From Mycobacterium heidelbergense (GTDB taxonomy: Bacteria > Actinomycetota > Actinomycetes > Mycobacteriales > Mycobacteriaceae), in NCBI RefSeq assembly GCF_010730745.1, contig NZ_AP022615.1, forward strand, positions 1,798,001-1,862,000: a stretch of 64,000 nucleotides of DNA, read 5' to 3'. How positions within the stretch are numbered: the stretch's first letter is position 1; each line of letters begins with the position of its first letter. The notes below the pieces were generated by a model. The model had not been told where the DNA came from. It made no database searches and worked only from the letters and a program-made list of their open reading frames with translations. A program made the translations under genes and the position numbers. Of the stretch, positions 9,257 through 18,782 are shown in pieces.

Positions 9257-10845
9257 TTCTGGCTACCCCCTCCCGCCGCGCCGCTACCGCCGGTGCCGCC
9301 GGGGTTGATGAACGGCGCCGGCAGCTGGTTCCCGGGCCCGGGCGGGGCCGGTGGGCCGGGCGGCAGGCCCGGGGCGAACGTCGACGGCGGCGGGGTCGGG
9401 CCGGCCGGCGCCAGGTTCTCGGTGCGCGCGCCCGGCGGCGCCTCCGCCGGAAGCGGCACCGGGGTGCCCGGGACGTTGGGGGCCGGCTGGCCCGGCCGCC
9501 CCGCGATCGGGATGCCCGGCGTGGGCGGCAGGCCGGCGGGGTTGGGCGGCGAGGCGTCGACGTCGATCGGCGCGGGGAAGCCCGGGCCGCCGAACGGGCC
9601 GACCGTCGCCCCCGCGCAGGGCAGCGGGTTCCACGGCCGCGGCAGGCCCTCGTCGCCGACGGTGACGTTGCCGCCGGGATTCGCCGGCGCGTAGGAGCAC
9701 GGCGACCCGGGCGGGACGGCGGGTCCCGGGTGATCCGGGGTGCCTTCCAGCACCGGGGGCGCCGGCGGCGGCGCGCCGTTGGGGAACCGGGTGCCGTTGG
9801 GGTCGGGCCAGCGGTATTCCGGCAGCCCGGCGCCGCGCCAGAAGTTCTCCGGGTCGATGCCGCGCTTCTTGAACGCCGCGTCGACCCACGGCTGCAGAAT
9901 CTGATAGAAGGCCAGGTTGTGCAGGACCACCTTGAAGAATGGCCCCGACGCGATGGCCTCGTTCAGCGACGGGAGGAACTTGCCCACCTCGACGAGCCCG
10001 GCCGCCACGTCGTCCTTGCGCTCGACCAGGATGTCGCTGACCGTGCGCAGCTGCTCCAGCACGTGGTTCAGGTTCGGGTTGTCGTTGATGAGCCCCTTCA
10101 CCTGCTGCGAGAACGCCGCGACGTTGGCCAGCAACGCGTTGATGGCCTGGCCGCGTTCGTTGAACGCGGCCAGCAGCGTCTTGGCGTTGACCAGCAGCCG
10201 GTCGACCTGGTCGCTGCGGTCACCCAGCACGCTGGCCACCTGGTTGGCCTGGGCGAGCAGGTGCTTGATCTCCTCGTCGCGCTTGCCGATCGTGTCGGAG
10301 AACTTCGCCACCCCGTCGAGCGCGGCGCTCAGGTGCGGGTAGGTCTGGTCGATGGTCTGCGACAACACGTGCAGTGACTGCTTGACCGTGTCGATGTCCC
10401 AGCCGCTGGCCGCCTTGGTGACGTCGAAGAAGGCGTCGTAGATCTGATAGGGCGTCGTGCTTTGACCCAGCGGCAGGGTGGCGCCGGGCTCCAGCGGCCG
10501 GTCGCCCCGCGCCTCGATCTCGAGGATCTTCTTGCCGAGGATGGTGTCCGTCTTGATCGCCAGCCGGCTCTCGGTGCCGATGGTTTCGGCGCCGATCGAG
10601 AACTTCAGTACGATGTGGTCCCCGTCGATCTTGAGGCCCTCGACCTTGCCGACGTCCATGCCGGCGATGCGCACCTTGTCGCCCGTGTTGATTCCGCCCG
10701 TATCGGTGAACTGCCCGTAGTAGCTGGGCTTGGCGAACAGCATCGGGACGCTCGTGAAGCTTTGGCCCACGCCGATGACGAGGGCCGTCACGAGGATGCC
10801 CATGATCCCGATGCGCAGCCGGTTGGGAGGTTCGAGCGTTCTCAT
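9253..10845 (-). CDS. mce1C: Mce family protein Mce1C
   Basis: 530 residues from ATG at 10845, which overlaps the mce1B stop as ATGA; an in-frame ATG at 10857 would add four residues but lies inside mce1B. N-terminal membrane helix (IGIMGILVTALVIGVGQSF), MCE domain (GGINTGDKVRIAGMDVGKV), helical tunnel segment, then a very Pro/Gly-rich tail from about residue 360 to the end. Such tails are typical of Mce1C and Mce1D. Confidence 0.95.
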   Translation of the reverse strand: MRTLEPPNRLRIGIMGILVTALVIGVGQSFTSVPMLFAKPSYYGQFTDTGGINTGDKVRIAGMDVGKVEGLKIDGDHIVLKFSIGAETIGTESRLAIKTDTILGKKILEIEARGDRPLEPGATLPLGQSTTPYQIYDAFFDVTKAASGWDIDTVKQSLHVLSQTIDQTYPHLSAALDGVAKFSDTIGKRDEEIKHLLAQANQVASVLGDRSDQVDRLLVNAKTLLAAFNERGQAINALLANVAAFSQQVKGLINDNPNLNHVLEQLRTVSDILVERKDDVAAGLVEVGKFLPSLNEAIASGPFFKVVLHNLAFYQILQPWVDAAFKKRGIDPENFWRGAGLPEYRWPDPNGTRFPNGAPPPAPPVLEGTPDHPGPAVPPGSPCSYAPANPGGNVTVGDEGLPRPWNPLPCAGATVGPFGGPGFPAPIDVDASPPNPAGLPPTPGIPIAGRPGQPAPNVPGTPVPLPAEAPPGARTENLAPAGPTPPPSTFAPGLPPGPPAPPGPGNQLPAPFINPGGTGGSGAAGGGSQN

Positions 10846-11882
10846 TGCGGCGTGCACCTGCCCGTCGGCTGCTGGAACAGCCGGACCGTGCGGACCGGGC
10901 CGCCGGACTGCAGCCCGTTGATCTTGAGCGTGACGTCGCAGGCGTAGAAGTTGACGAAGTCCCCGTAGGACCCGATGCCGCGCCCGATCATGTTCAGCGC
11001 GGTCGGCACCTTGTGCAGGTAGTCGGTCAGCTGTTGGCGCTGATCGATGAGCGGCTGCTGGACCGCGTCGAGGTAGTTGAGGGTCTTGTGCAGCAGGGAA
11101 CGGTCCTCACCCAGCAGGTCGGCCACCGTTCCGGCGGCGTTGCTGATGTGTGCGGTCCCGCCGGCCAGCTGATCGCCGTGGTCCTTCAGCCCGGTGATCA
11201 GCACCTCGAGGTTGTTGATGGTCTGATCGAAGTCCTTGCGGTGCCGGACCGTGGTGTCCAGCACGATGTTCAGGTTTTTGACGACCTCGCCGATCGCCCG
11301 GTCCCGCTCACCGAGCTGCGAGGTGAGCTGCGCGGTTTGGTCGAGGATGTCGTTGATGGTGCCGCCCTGCCCCTGGAACACGGTGACCAGGGCCGACGCG
11401 ATGGTGTTGACCTTCTGCGGGTCCAGCGCCCGAAACAGCGGCTTGAAGCCGCCGATCAGCGCGTCGAGGTCGAGCGCGGGCGACGTCCGCGCCAGCGGGA
11501 TGAAGCCGCCCGGCGGCAGGACCCGGTCGGCCCCTTCTCCCTCGCCGCGTTTGAGCTCCAGGTAGCGGTTGCCGATCAGGTCGAGGTAGCGGATCTGTGC
11601 GGTCGTCGACTGGTACAGCGGCACCGCGCGGTCGACGTTGAAATCCACCCGCACCCGCTTGCCGCCGTCGATCAGGTGCACCGAGCTGACCTTGCCGATC
11701 TCCACCCCCGAGGCGCGGACGAACTGGCCCTGCCGCAGCCCGCTGACGTTGCTGAACTCCGCCGAGTAGCCGTAGGTGCGGTCGAAGCGCATCTGGCCGA
11801 ACACCACGATGATCATCACGGTGAACAGCAGCAGCACCAGCGAGAAGGCGCCGAGTCGGACGAGGGTACCGGTGATTTTCAT
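10842..11882 (-). CDS. mce1B: Mce family protein Mce1B
   Basis: 346 residues, the same length as M. tuberculosis Mce1B. It has an N-terminal helix (LVRLGAFSLVLLLFTVMII), an MCE domain (VSGLRQGQFVRASGVEIGKV) and a helical region, and lacks the long Pro-rich tail of its neighbours. A cysteine pair near the C-terminus (YACDVT and GRCTPQ) is conserved in the family. Start and stop overlap both neighbours by 4 bases. Confidence 0.95.
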   Translation of the reverse strand: MKITGTLVRLGAFSLVLLLFTVMIIVVFGQMRFDRTYGYSAEFSNVSGLRQGQFVRASGVEIGKVSSVHLIDGGKRVRVDFNVDRAVPLYQSTTAQIRYLDLIGNRYLELKRGEGEGADRVLPPGGFIPLARTSPALDLDALIGGFKPLFRALDPQKVNTIASALVTVFQGQGGTINDILDQTAQLTSQLGERDRAIGEVVKNLNIVLDTTVRHRKDFDQTINNLEVLITGLKDHGDQLAGGTAHISNAAGTVADLLGEDRSLLHKTLNYLDAVQQPLIDQRQQLTDYLHKVPTALNMIGRGIGSYGDFVNFYACDVTLKINGLQSGGPVRTVRLFQQPTGRCTPQ

Positions 11883-13186
11883 GGGTTGATCGTGTTGTCC
11901 CCTACCTGGCGGCCCCAGACGTACTCGATCGCATACGGCGAACCGGTGTCCAGGTGGTTGTACGGCGCGATGCTGTTGCCGGAGTCCATCACCAACTCGG
12001 GCGCGGGCCACAGGTCGTGGGTGATGGTCTGCCAGCAACCCGGCGCGCCGCCCGGTCCACCGCGGGCATTCACCCGGGGCAGGTTTTCCGGATAGATATA
12101 GGGATTGGGCGCCCCGCCGACCACTCCGGCCAGCCCGCCGAGTCCCATCGTGAGCGCGTTGAGGGCCACGAACGACAGCGGGTTCAGCAGCAGTCCCGCG
12201 CCCGACAACGCCTGGGTATGGCTGTTCAGCGAGTAGCCGTTGCCGCCGAGGAAGCTGGCGGCCTTGGGTTCGATGTCGTGATAGTTGCGCACGGTGCAGA
12301 ACAGCTCCGGGCTGTAGGTGTCCAGCAGCTGGGCCGTCGGCACCAGGTCCTTCGCTCCGCGCGCCAGGTACGGCCCGCCGCGGCCGAAAATGTCCGCGCC
12401 GGTGTTGCCGAACCCGGCCGCCGACAACAACGCCCGGTCCAGGTCCTTTTGCTGCTGATTGAGCGTGCGCGACGTGGTCACCGCGTTGTTGAGGAAGTCG
12501 AACAGGTCCGGCGAGGCGTTGGCGTAGGTGTCGCCCAGGCCCGCCAGCTGCCGGATGTCGTGCCGGGCCTGCGGCATCTGCGGGTTGACGTCGTCGAGGA
12601 CCGCGTTGGCGTTGACGATCGACTGCCCGAACCTGTCACCCAACCCGGCCAGCGATTGCGCGGCGGCGCTCAGCGTCAGGTTCAGCTTGACCGGATCCAC
12701 CTTCTCCGCGATCGAGGTGATGGTCTGGAACAACGTGTTGATCTCCGTGGTCACCGACCTGGCGTCGATCACGGTCTGCGGTGTGATCCGTTGCGGCGAC
12801 GGGTTTTTCGGTGTCGTCAACGACACGTACTTGCCGCCGAACACCGTGGTCGCCTTGATGTCGGCGTTCACGTTGGCCGGGATCAGCTGGAGGTAGCGCG
12901 GGTAGACGTCCAGGCTGAACTTGGCCGCCGGCCTGCCGTCACGCACGGTCTCCGAGATGGTGGCCACCCGGCCGATCTCCACCCCGTTGTAGGTGACCTT
13001 CGAGCCCGGGTCCATCACCAGCCCGGCCCGCGACGCCACCATCGTCAACTTCGCCTTGGGGGTGAAGTTCCCCCTGAACTGCCCGTAGACCAGCACCAGG
13101 ATCACCGCGGCGACCACCAGCATCGCGATCCCGGCCACCTTGTACGGCGGGTTTCGCGAGGGGTTGATCTGCACGGGCGACGACAT
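11879..13186 (-). CDS. mce1A: Mce family protein Mce1A
   Basis: 435 residues, slightly shorter than the 454 of M. tuberculosis. Membrane helix at about residues 16-36, MCE domain (AGLVMDPGSKVTYNGVEIGRV), then the long helical segment with the cholesterol-uptake-porter-type region common to MceA proteins. First Mce subunit of the operon; it starts 5 bases after yrbE1B stops. Confidence 0.95.
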   Translation of the reverse strand: MSSPVQINPSRNPPYKVAGIAMLVVAAVILVLVYGQFRGNFTPKAKLTMVASRAGLVMDPGSKVTYNGVEIGRVATISETVRDGRPAAKFSLDVYPRYLQLIPANVNADIKATTVFGGKYVSLTTPKNPSPQRITPQTVIDARSVTTEINTLFQTITSIAEKVDPVKLNLTLSAAAQSLAGLGDRFGQSIVNANAVLDDVNPQMPQARHDIRQLAGLGDTYANASPDLFDFLNNAVTTSRTLNQQQKDLDRALLSAAGFGNTGADIFGRGGPYLARGAKDLVPTAQLLDTYSPELFCTVRNYHDIEPKAASFLGGNGYSLNSHTQALSGAGLLLNPLSFVALNALTMGLGGLAGVVGGAPNPYIYPENLPRVNARGGPGGAPGCWQTITHDLWPAPELVMDSGNSIAPYNHLDTGSPYAIEYVWGRQVGDNTINP

Positions 13187-13191
13187 GGCGG

Positions 13192-14061
13192 CTACACCGT
13201 GAGCGCGAAGTTGGGGTTGACACCGTAGAGCGCCAGCGCGGCGGCCAACACGACCACCTGCACCGACACCAGCGAGAAGCGCATCGAGCGGCCGACGGCC
13301 TCGCCGACGCCGACCGGCCCGCCGCCCGCGTTGTACCCGTAGTAGCAGTGGGTGATCATCACGACCGCCGTGATGATGATGGCCTCCACGAACGACCAGA
13401 ACACGTCGTCCGGGCGCAGGAACGTCCGGAAGTAGTGCTCGTAGGTGCCGTTCGACTGCCCGTAGAGCACCGTCGTGGTGATCTGTGGCGACAGGAACGA
13501 CATGATCATCGCCAGCGCGTAGAGCGGGATGATCACCACCAGCCCGGCCATGATCCGGGTGGTCCCCAAGAACGAGATCGACTTGACCCCCATCACCTCC
13601 AGGGCGTCGATCTCCTCGCTGATCCGCATGGCCCCCAGCTCCGCGGTGGCGCCGGCGCCGACCGTGGCCGCCATCGAGATGCCCGTCACGACGGGGGCGG
13701 CGATGCGGACGTTGATCAGGGCGGCGAAGAAGCCGGTGAACGCCTCCACCCCGATGTTGCCCAGGGACGCGAACCCCTGGATGGCGACCAGGGAGCTACC
13801 GGACAGCGTCACGAAACCGACGATCGCGACGGTGCCGCCCACGACGGCCATGGCGCCGGTGCCCATGCCGATCTGGGCGATCAGCCGCAGCGTCTCCTTG
13901 CGGTAGTTGCGCAGGGCGTGCGGGATATTCGCGAGGCACACCCCGCCGAACCAGGCCATCCGGCCGATGTCGTCGAGCCCGCGGCCGGCGGCGCCGCCGT
14001 AGCGATCGAGGTTCTCGGCGGCCCGCGGGAAGCGGGCGCGCAGCACGGCGGCGGTCGACAT
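13192..14061 (-). CDS. yrbE1B: ABC transporter permease YrbE1B (MlaE-like)
   Basis: 289 residues, about five membrane spans, with the MlaE/YrbE signature near the middle (TAELGAMRISEEIDALEVMG). Together with YrbE1A it forms the inner-membrane permease that couples the MceG ATPase to the Mce1 substrate tunnel. The start at 14061 sits one base after the yrbE1A stop; upstream in-frame starts would lie inside yrbE1A. Confidence 0.95.
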   Translation of the reverse strand: MSTAAVLRARFPRAAENLDRYGGAAGRGLDDIGRMAWFGGVCLANIPHALRNYRKETLRLIAQIGMGTGAMAVVGGTVAIVGFVTLSGSSLVAIQGFASLGNIGVEAFTGFFAALINVRIAAPVVTGISMAATVGAGATAELGAMRISEEIDALEVMGVKSISFLGTTRIMAGLVVIIPLYALAMIMSFLSPQITTTVLYGQSNGTYEHYFRTFLRPDDVFWSFVEAIIITAVVMITHCYYGYNAGGGPVGVGEAVGRSMRFSLVSVQVVVLAAALALYGVNPNFALTV

Positions 14062-14062
14062 G

Positions 14063-14869
14063 TCAGTGCCCCGTCCCGAATCGCACACCGATCGTGGTCA
14101 GCACCACGTTGACCGCGTACAGCGCGACCACGCACAGCACGACGGTCTCGTTGACGGCGGTGCCCAGCCCCTTGGAGCCGCCGCGCACGGTCAGCCCGCG
14201 GAAACAGCCGACCAGCCCGGCGATCAGGCCGAACACCGCGGCCTTGACCGTCGCGATGACCACCTCGGGCAGCCCGGTGATGGTGGTCAGGGTCGCGAGG
14301 TAGGCGCCGCCCGACACGTTCTGCAGGTACACCCCGAACAGGTAGCCGCCGACCAGCCCGACGGTGATCACCAGGCCGTTGAGCAGGGTGGCGACCAGGG
14401 TCGCGGCGATCACCCGCGGCACCACCAGCCGGTGGATGGGGTCGATGCCGAGCACCTCCATCGCGTCGATCTCCTCGCGGATGGTGCGGGCACCCAGGTC
14501 CGCGCAGATCGCCGTCGAACCCGCGCCGGCGACCACCAGCACGGTGGTCAACGGGCCCAGCTGGGTGACCGCGCCGATCGCCGCGCCCGCGCCGGACAGG
14601 TCGGCGGCGCCGAACTGGGCCAGCAGGACGTTGAGGGTGAAGATGAGCAGGACGGTCAGCGGGATCGAGACCATGATGGTCGGCAGGAACGCCACCCGCA
14701 TGATGAACCAGCACTGCAGGATGAACTCGCGCCACTGGAATGGCCAGCGGAAGAGGGCTTTTCCGGTCAGCACGCACATCCGGAAGAATCCGCCGATGAG
14801 GGTCAGCGGCGTCTCCAGCTGGTCGCGGAGGTAGCCGAGCAGGTGCGGACCCGTCGACGTCGAAGTCAC
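14063..14869 (-). CDS. yrbE1A: ABC transporter permease YrbE1A (MlaE-like)
   Basis: 268 residues from a GTG. It has the MlaE permease signature (CADLGARTIREEIDAMEVLG) and about five hydrophobic segments. It is separated from fadD5 by 215 bases, the only sizeable gap inside the operon. I see no clear terminator in that gap, which could hold a secondary promoter for the transporter genes. Confidence 0.95.
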   Translation of the reverse strand: MTSTSTGPHLLGYLRDQLETPLTLIGGFFRMCVLTGKALFRWPFQWREFILQCWFIMRVAFLPTIMVSIPLTVLLIFTLNVLLAQFGAADLSGAGAAIGAVTQLGPLTTVLVVAGAGSTAICADLGARTIREEIDAMEVLGIDPIHRLVVPRVIAATLVATLLNGLVITVGLVGGYLFGVYLQNVSGGAYLATLTTITGLPEVVIATVKAAVFGLIAGLVGCFRGLTVRGGSKGLGTAVNETVVLCVVALYAVNVVLTTIGVRFGTGH

Positions 14870-15084
14870 CGCTTCCCCCTCACCCCGGGGTCGCGCGCCT
14901 GACGGTTCCGCGACGGAACGCGTCGCACGCCTCCCCTTTGCCCCGACCCTACGTCAGTGACCATCGGCTCCCTACTCGCGAGTAGTAACGGAGACCACAG
15001 GAATGTACCCGATGGCCGTGCACGTGTGAACCGCATCCGCACAATTAACCCTTCGTCAACAGCGGGCAAACATTACACTTCGCG

Positions 15085-16737
15085 TCATCCTTCCCCTCTG
15101 GTCGTTGAATCGTTTGCGGTGGAACGACTTTCGGTCGTGTAGGCGGCGCCGTAGCGCACCCGTAGCTCAGTCTTGAGCACCTTGCCGGCGGGGTTGCGGG
15201 GCAGCGCGTCGACGATCTCGAGCGCCTTGGGATGCTTGTAGCGCGCCAGCCGCTCGGCCAGGAACTCGTGGAGGTCCTCGAGCCGCAGCGGGTCGCGCGC
15301 GACGGCGGCGACGGCGATCGGCACCTCGCCCCATTTCTCGTGGGCCCGGCCGATGACGGCGACCTCGGCGATGCCGGGATGGCCGGCGAGCACGTTCTCC
15401 ACCTCCGCGCAGTAGATGTTCTCGCCGCCGGAGATGATCATGTCCTTCTTGCGGTCCACCACCCACACGTAGCCGTCCCCGTCCATCCGGACGAGGTCCC
15501 CGGAATGGAACCAACCGCCCGCGAACGCCTCCGCCGTGGCCTCCGGGTTGTTCCAGTAGCCGCTCATCAATGTTGGTGCCCGGTAGACGATTTCGCCCAC
15601 CTCGCCGACGGGCACGTCGTTCATGTTCTCGTCGACCACGCGGGCGGCCACCGTGGGGATCACCTTGCCGACCGACCCGCGTTTGCGGATCGCGTCCTCG
15701 CCCAGCAGCATGCACGTGACCGGCGACATCTCGGTCTGGCCGAACGCGGCCAGTATCTGGGTTCCGGGGAACGTCGCCGACATCTCCCGCAGCAGCGCGT
15801 CCGGCGCCGGGGCGGCCCCCCACGACATCACCCGCAGCCTCAGGTCGCGCGGCCGCGCCCGCTGCTCGGCGCACACCGCCTGCCACTGCGCGGGGACCAG
15901 GAAGATGCCGGTGACCCTCTCGGCCGCCAACACGTCGAGCAGCTGCCCGGGATCGAACGCGCCCAGCGGATAGATCACCGTGGGGGTGCCGAGCAGCATG
16001 CCGGTCAGCAGGTTGCCGATGCCGGCGATGTGGAAAAACGGGACACCGACGAAGCCGACGTCGCCGTTGATGTCGGCGCCGTTGGTGTAGAGCCCGGTCA
16101 TCGCCTGGCCGGTCAGGTTGGCGTGGGTGAGCACCGCGCCCTTCGGGCGACCGGTGGTGCCCGAGGTGTACATGATCAGCGCCGGCGAATCGTTCGGGAT
16201 GTCCCTGGGTTCGTGAGCCTCGCCCGGCTCGTTGACGAGGTCTTCGTAGCCCAACACGCCGTCGCCGGTCGAGCCGCCGGCCGCGACGACCGTGTCCAGC
16301 GACGGCCGGATGTCACGGACCCCGGTGGCCACCGGGGCGAGCACCGCCTCGGTGATCATCACGCGCGCCTCGCAGTCCTCCACCAGGAACACGATTTCGG
16401 CCGGCGTGAGCCGGAAGTTCAGCGGGACGGCGATGGCCCCGAGGGAGTTGACGGCCAGCACCGACTCGACGAATTCGGTGCGGTTGAGCATGAGGATCAT
16501 GACCCGGTCGCCGAAGCCGACTCCCCGGCGGCTCAACGCGTCGGCCAGCGCCGTGACCCGGCGGCGCAACCCACCCCACGTCACCGTCCTGCCCAGGAAC
16601 CGCAGCGCCGTCGCGTTCGGCTGCATCAGCGCGTGGCGCTCGAGTTGGTTCACCCAGTTCTGCCGCCGAGCCAGATACGGCTGCTCTTGGGCTAGTTTCT
16701 GGGCCTGTGTCAGATGGCTGGCCAATTGCGCGGTCAA
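15085..16737 (-). CDS. fadD5: fatty-acid-CoA ligase FadD5
   Basis: 550 residues from a TTG start, closely resembling M. tuberculosis FadD5 throughout. Acyl-adenylate-forming motifs are intact: the P-loop IMYTSGTTGRPKGAV (about residues 188-202), AFGQTEMSP, the GDLVRMDGDGYVWVVDRKKD hinge and the C-terminal catalytic lysine in NPAGKVLKTEL. It activates fatty acids, probably those released or imported with Mce1. First gene of the leftward mce1 operon and divergent from mce1R. Confidence 0.95.
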   Translation of the reverse strand: MTAQLASHLTQAQKLAQEQPYLARRQNWVNQLERHALMQPNATALRFLGRTVTWGGLRRRVTALADALSRRGVGFGDRVMILMLNRTEFVESVLAVNSLGAIAVPLNFRLTPAEIVFLVEDCEARVMITEAVLAPVATGVRDIRPSLDTVVAAGGSTGDGVLGYEDLVNEPGEAHEPRDIPNDSPALIMYTSGTTGRPKGAVLTHANLTGQAMTGLYTNGADINGDVGFVGVPFFHIAGIGNLLTGMLLGTPTVIYPLGAFDPGQLLDVLAAERVTGIFLVPAQWQAVCAEQRARPRDLRLRVMSWGAAPAPDALLREMSATFPGTQILAAFGQTEMSPVTCMLLGEDAIRKRGSVGKVIPTVAARVVDENMNDVPVGEVGEIVYRAPTLMSGYWNNPEATAEAFAGGWFHSGDLVRMDGDGYVWVVDRKKDMIISGGENIYCAEVENVLAGHPGIAEVAVIGRAHEKWGEVPIAVAAVARDPLRLEDLHEFLAERLARYKHPKALEIVDALPRNPAGKVLKTELRVRYGAAYTTESRSTANDSTTRGEG

Positions 16738-16792
16738 CTAACGCCTCCCCTTCACCTCCACACCGCTTGCGCCAGGTTGATATTTGATAAAA

Positions 16793-16818
16793 CATAGTGT
16801 TGTGTAGATCACACTATG
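16793..16818. promoter_or_regulatory. 26-bp palindrome between fadD5 and mce1R, probable Mce1R operator
   Basis: A perfect inverted repeat with 8-base arms (CATAGTGT / ACACTATG) around a 10-base spacer that itself contains TGTG..CAC symmetry. It lies in the divergent promoter region, 56 bases upstream of fadD5 and about 70 upstream of the likely mce1R start. Mce1R is a known GntR/FadR-type repressor of mce1; that this palindrome is its operator is my inference from position and symmetry. Confidence 0.7.
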
Positions 16819-16886
16819 GCTTTGACGGCCCCCCTGACAAGACCCGGCCAAGCCCCGTCAAGCCCGTGAAAGCGCTGGCAGCCCGC

Positions 16887-17579
16887 GTGAACGCACCGAC
16901 ATCCATGCAACCGAGGACCCGGCGGCCACTGCGCCGCGCGCAGTTGTCCGACGGGGTCGCGGGCCACCTGCGGGCGGCGATCATGTCCGGGACGCTGCGC
17001 CCGGGAACGTTCATCCGCCTCGACGAGACCGCGGCCGAACTCGGGGTCAGCGTCACGCCGGTGCGCGAGGCGCTGCTGAAGCTGCGCGGCGAGGGCATGG
17101 TGCAGCTCGAGCCGCACCGCGGTCACGTCGTGTCGCCGCTGACCCGGCAGGACATCCAGGACATCTTCTGGCTGCAGGCCACGATCGCCAGGGAGCTGGC
17201 CGCCGCGGCCACCGACCACATCACCGACGCCGGGATCGACGAGCTGGAACGCATCAACGACGCGCTGGCGGCGGCCGTCGGATCCAGCGACGCCGAGACC
17301 ATCGCGGGCATCGAGTTCGCCTTTCATCGCGTCTTCAACCAGGCCAGCGGCCGGATCAAGCTGGCGTGGTTTTTGCTGAACGCCGCGCGCTACATGCCGG
17401 TGCTGGTGTACGCGGCCGATCCCGAATGGGGCGTGGCCGCGGTCGGGAACCACCGGGAGCTGGTGGCCGCCCTGCGCCGGCGCGACGCCGCCGCCGTCAT
17501 CGAGTGCACGGTCTGGCAGTTCACCGACGCGGCGAACCGGCTGACCGAGACGCTCGACCGCACCGGCGTCTTCGGCTGA
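16887..17579 (+). CDS. mce1R: GntR/FadR-family regulator Mce1R
   Basis: 230 residues from a GTG at 16887, chosen because the protein then begins VNAPTSMQPRTRRP, like the M. tuberculosis protein; an ATG at 16797 would place the palindrome inside the coding region. The winged helix is at about residues 20-80 (AAIMSGTLRPGTFIRLDETA, then LGVSVTPVREALLKLRGEG). The FadR-type C-terminal effector domain (FCD) follows. It represses the mce1 operon in M. tuberculosis. Convergent with the next gene. Confidence 0.9.
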   Translation: MNAPTSMQPRTRRPLRRAQLSDGVAGHLRAAIMSGTLRPGTFIRLDETAAELGVSVTPVREALLKLRGEGMVQLEPHRGHVVSPLTRQDIQDIFWLQATIARELAAAATDHITDAGIDELERINDALAAAVGSSDAETIAGIEFAFHRVFNQASGRIKLAWFLLNAARYMPVLVYAADPEWGVAAVGNHRELVAALRRRDAAAVIECTVWQFTDAANRLTETLDRTGVFG

Positions 17580-17587
17580 GCCGGGCC

Positions 17588-18031
17588 TTAGTCGTTGCCG
17601 TTCAGCTGCTCGGCGCGCTGCTTGAGGTTTTCGGCGAGGCGGTCGAGCACGTTGTTGAGAAGCTGCTTCACCAGCGGCGCGGGCACCGGCATCGACGTCT
17701 CGACGTCCACGTCCACCGTCAGCAGGCTCGACGCGCCGGTCGCCACCACGCTGAACAGCTGCTCCTGCTTGGTGAACAGGTCGCCCTGCTGCAGGGCGGT
17801 CTGGATCTGGTTTTCCCCCGGGTAGTAGACCGCCTGGATGAGGGTGCTCTGGACGCCCTGGACCTCGGTGTCGAGGCGCACCTGGCTGGGGCGCCCGTCG
17901 TCGTAGCGGGCGAGCACCCACAGGCCCTTGATCCCCTCGTTCCACTCCGGGTAGCGCTCGAAATCGGCGACGATGGCCATGATCGACGCGGCGTCGGCGC
18001 CGATCTCCACGGTCTTGCTCAAAACTGGCAT
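17588..18031 (-). CDS. TB18.5: SRPBCC (START-like) protein, Rv0164-like
   Basis: 147 residues from ATG at 18031. It has the SRPBCC/polyketide-cyclase fold pattern: VEIGADAASIMAIVADFERYPEWN at the N-terminus and a C-terminal amphipathic helix (VLDRLAENLKQRAEQL). The fold binds hydrophobic ligands in a central cavity; the ligand is unknown. It matches Rv0164 (TB18.5), which neighbours mce1R in M. tuberculosis. A longer frame upstream to 18160 lacks family similarity. Confidence 0.9.
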   Translation of the reverse strand: MPVLSKTVEIGADAASIMAIVADFERYPEWNEGIKGLWVLARYDDGRPSQVRLDTEVQGVQSTLIQAVYYPGENQIQTALQQGDLFTKQEQLFSVVATGASSLLTVDVDVETSMPVPAPLVKQLLNNVLDRLAENLKQRAEQLNGND

Positions 18032-18179
18032 TGGCGAAGCATAGCCGGGCGCGGCCGGGCCCCGGTCCCGCCGAAACCTAGTGGTCGCCGGCACCGAGTC
18101 TGCGTTGGTGGCATCCAGACTGCACTCAGATCGCGTTTGAGCGCTCAGCGTCGCTCCCACCGCAGTCTCGGCGCCTCAG

Positions 18180-18662
18180 CTACTGGCCCACGCGGGCCGT
18201 CGACAGCAGGGAACGGATGGCGGCGGGAATCGGGACGGGCTTGCGGCTGGTCCGATCGACGTAGACGTGCACCCAGTGTCCCAGCGCGGTGATGGGCCGC
18301 GCCGGGTGTTCCTCGTCGCCCTCTCCGCACTGGAACACGCCGAGCCGGTAGGTGACGCTGCTGTTCCCCAGCCGGGTCACCGCCAGGCCGACGACGAGCG
18401 CTTCGGGGAAACGCAGTTCGGAGAAGTAGCGGCAGCCGGACTCGGCGACGATGCCCGGCGACGGCGTGGTGAGCGGGTCGAGGCCTGTGCTCGTGTTGAT
18501 CCAGGCGTTGATCGCGGTGTCGAACAGCTGGTAGTACACGGCGTTGTTGAGGTGACCGAACATGTCGTTGTCCGCCCATCGGGTGCCGACCGGCCACAGC
18601 ACCGGAAAGTCTTTGCTGGTCAGCTCGTTCGGCGCGGGCGGAACTACCGGCACAGAACTCAT
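18180..18662 (-). CDS. acyl-CoA/ACP thioesterase, hotdog fold, Rv0163-like
   Basis: 160 residues from ATG at 18662. The N-terminal hotdog motif RWADNDMFGHLNNAVYYQLFD carries the Asp and His-Leu-Asn residues typical of 4-hydroxybenzoyl-CoA thioesterase-like enzymes. It is the last gene that keeps M. tuberculosis synteny (Rv0163); insertion-sequence and recombinase debris starts about 120 bases beyond its start. A frame extending to 18908 is not supported. Confidence 0.85.
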   Translation of the reverse strand: MSSVPVVPPAPNELTSKDFPVLWPVGTRWADNDMFGHLNNAVYYQLFDTAINAWINTSTGLDPLTTPSPGIVAESGCRYFSELRFPEALVVGLAVTRLGNSSVTYRLGVFQCGEGDEEHPARPITALGHWVHVYVDRTSRKPVPIPAAIRSLLSTARVGQ

Positions 18663-18782
18663 GGTGGTATTCCAACATGGTTCATGTCCGGGGCGCGGCC
18701 CCTGGAGCACATCGGAGTTGCATCCATGGAAGTGCTGTACGGGTTTCCGCTGGTGACGGCGTGTCGTAGCCGGCCGCTGACT

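Noticed and set aside
14866..15069. 67-codon leftward frame between yrbE1A and fadD5
   Set aside because: No family similarity and no ribosome binding site; probably non-coding DNA between operon genes.
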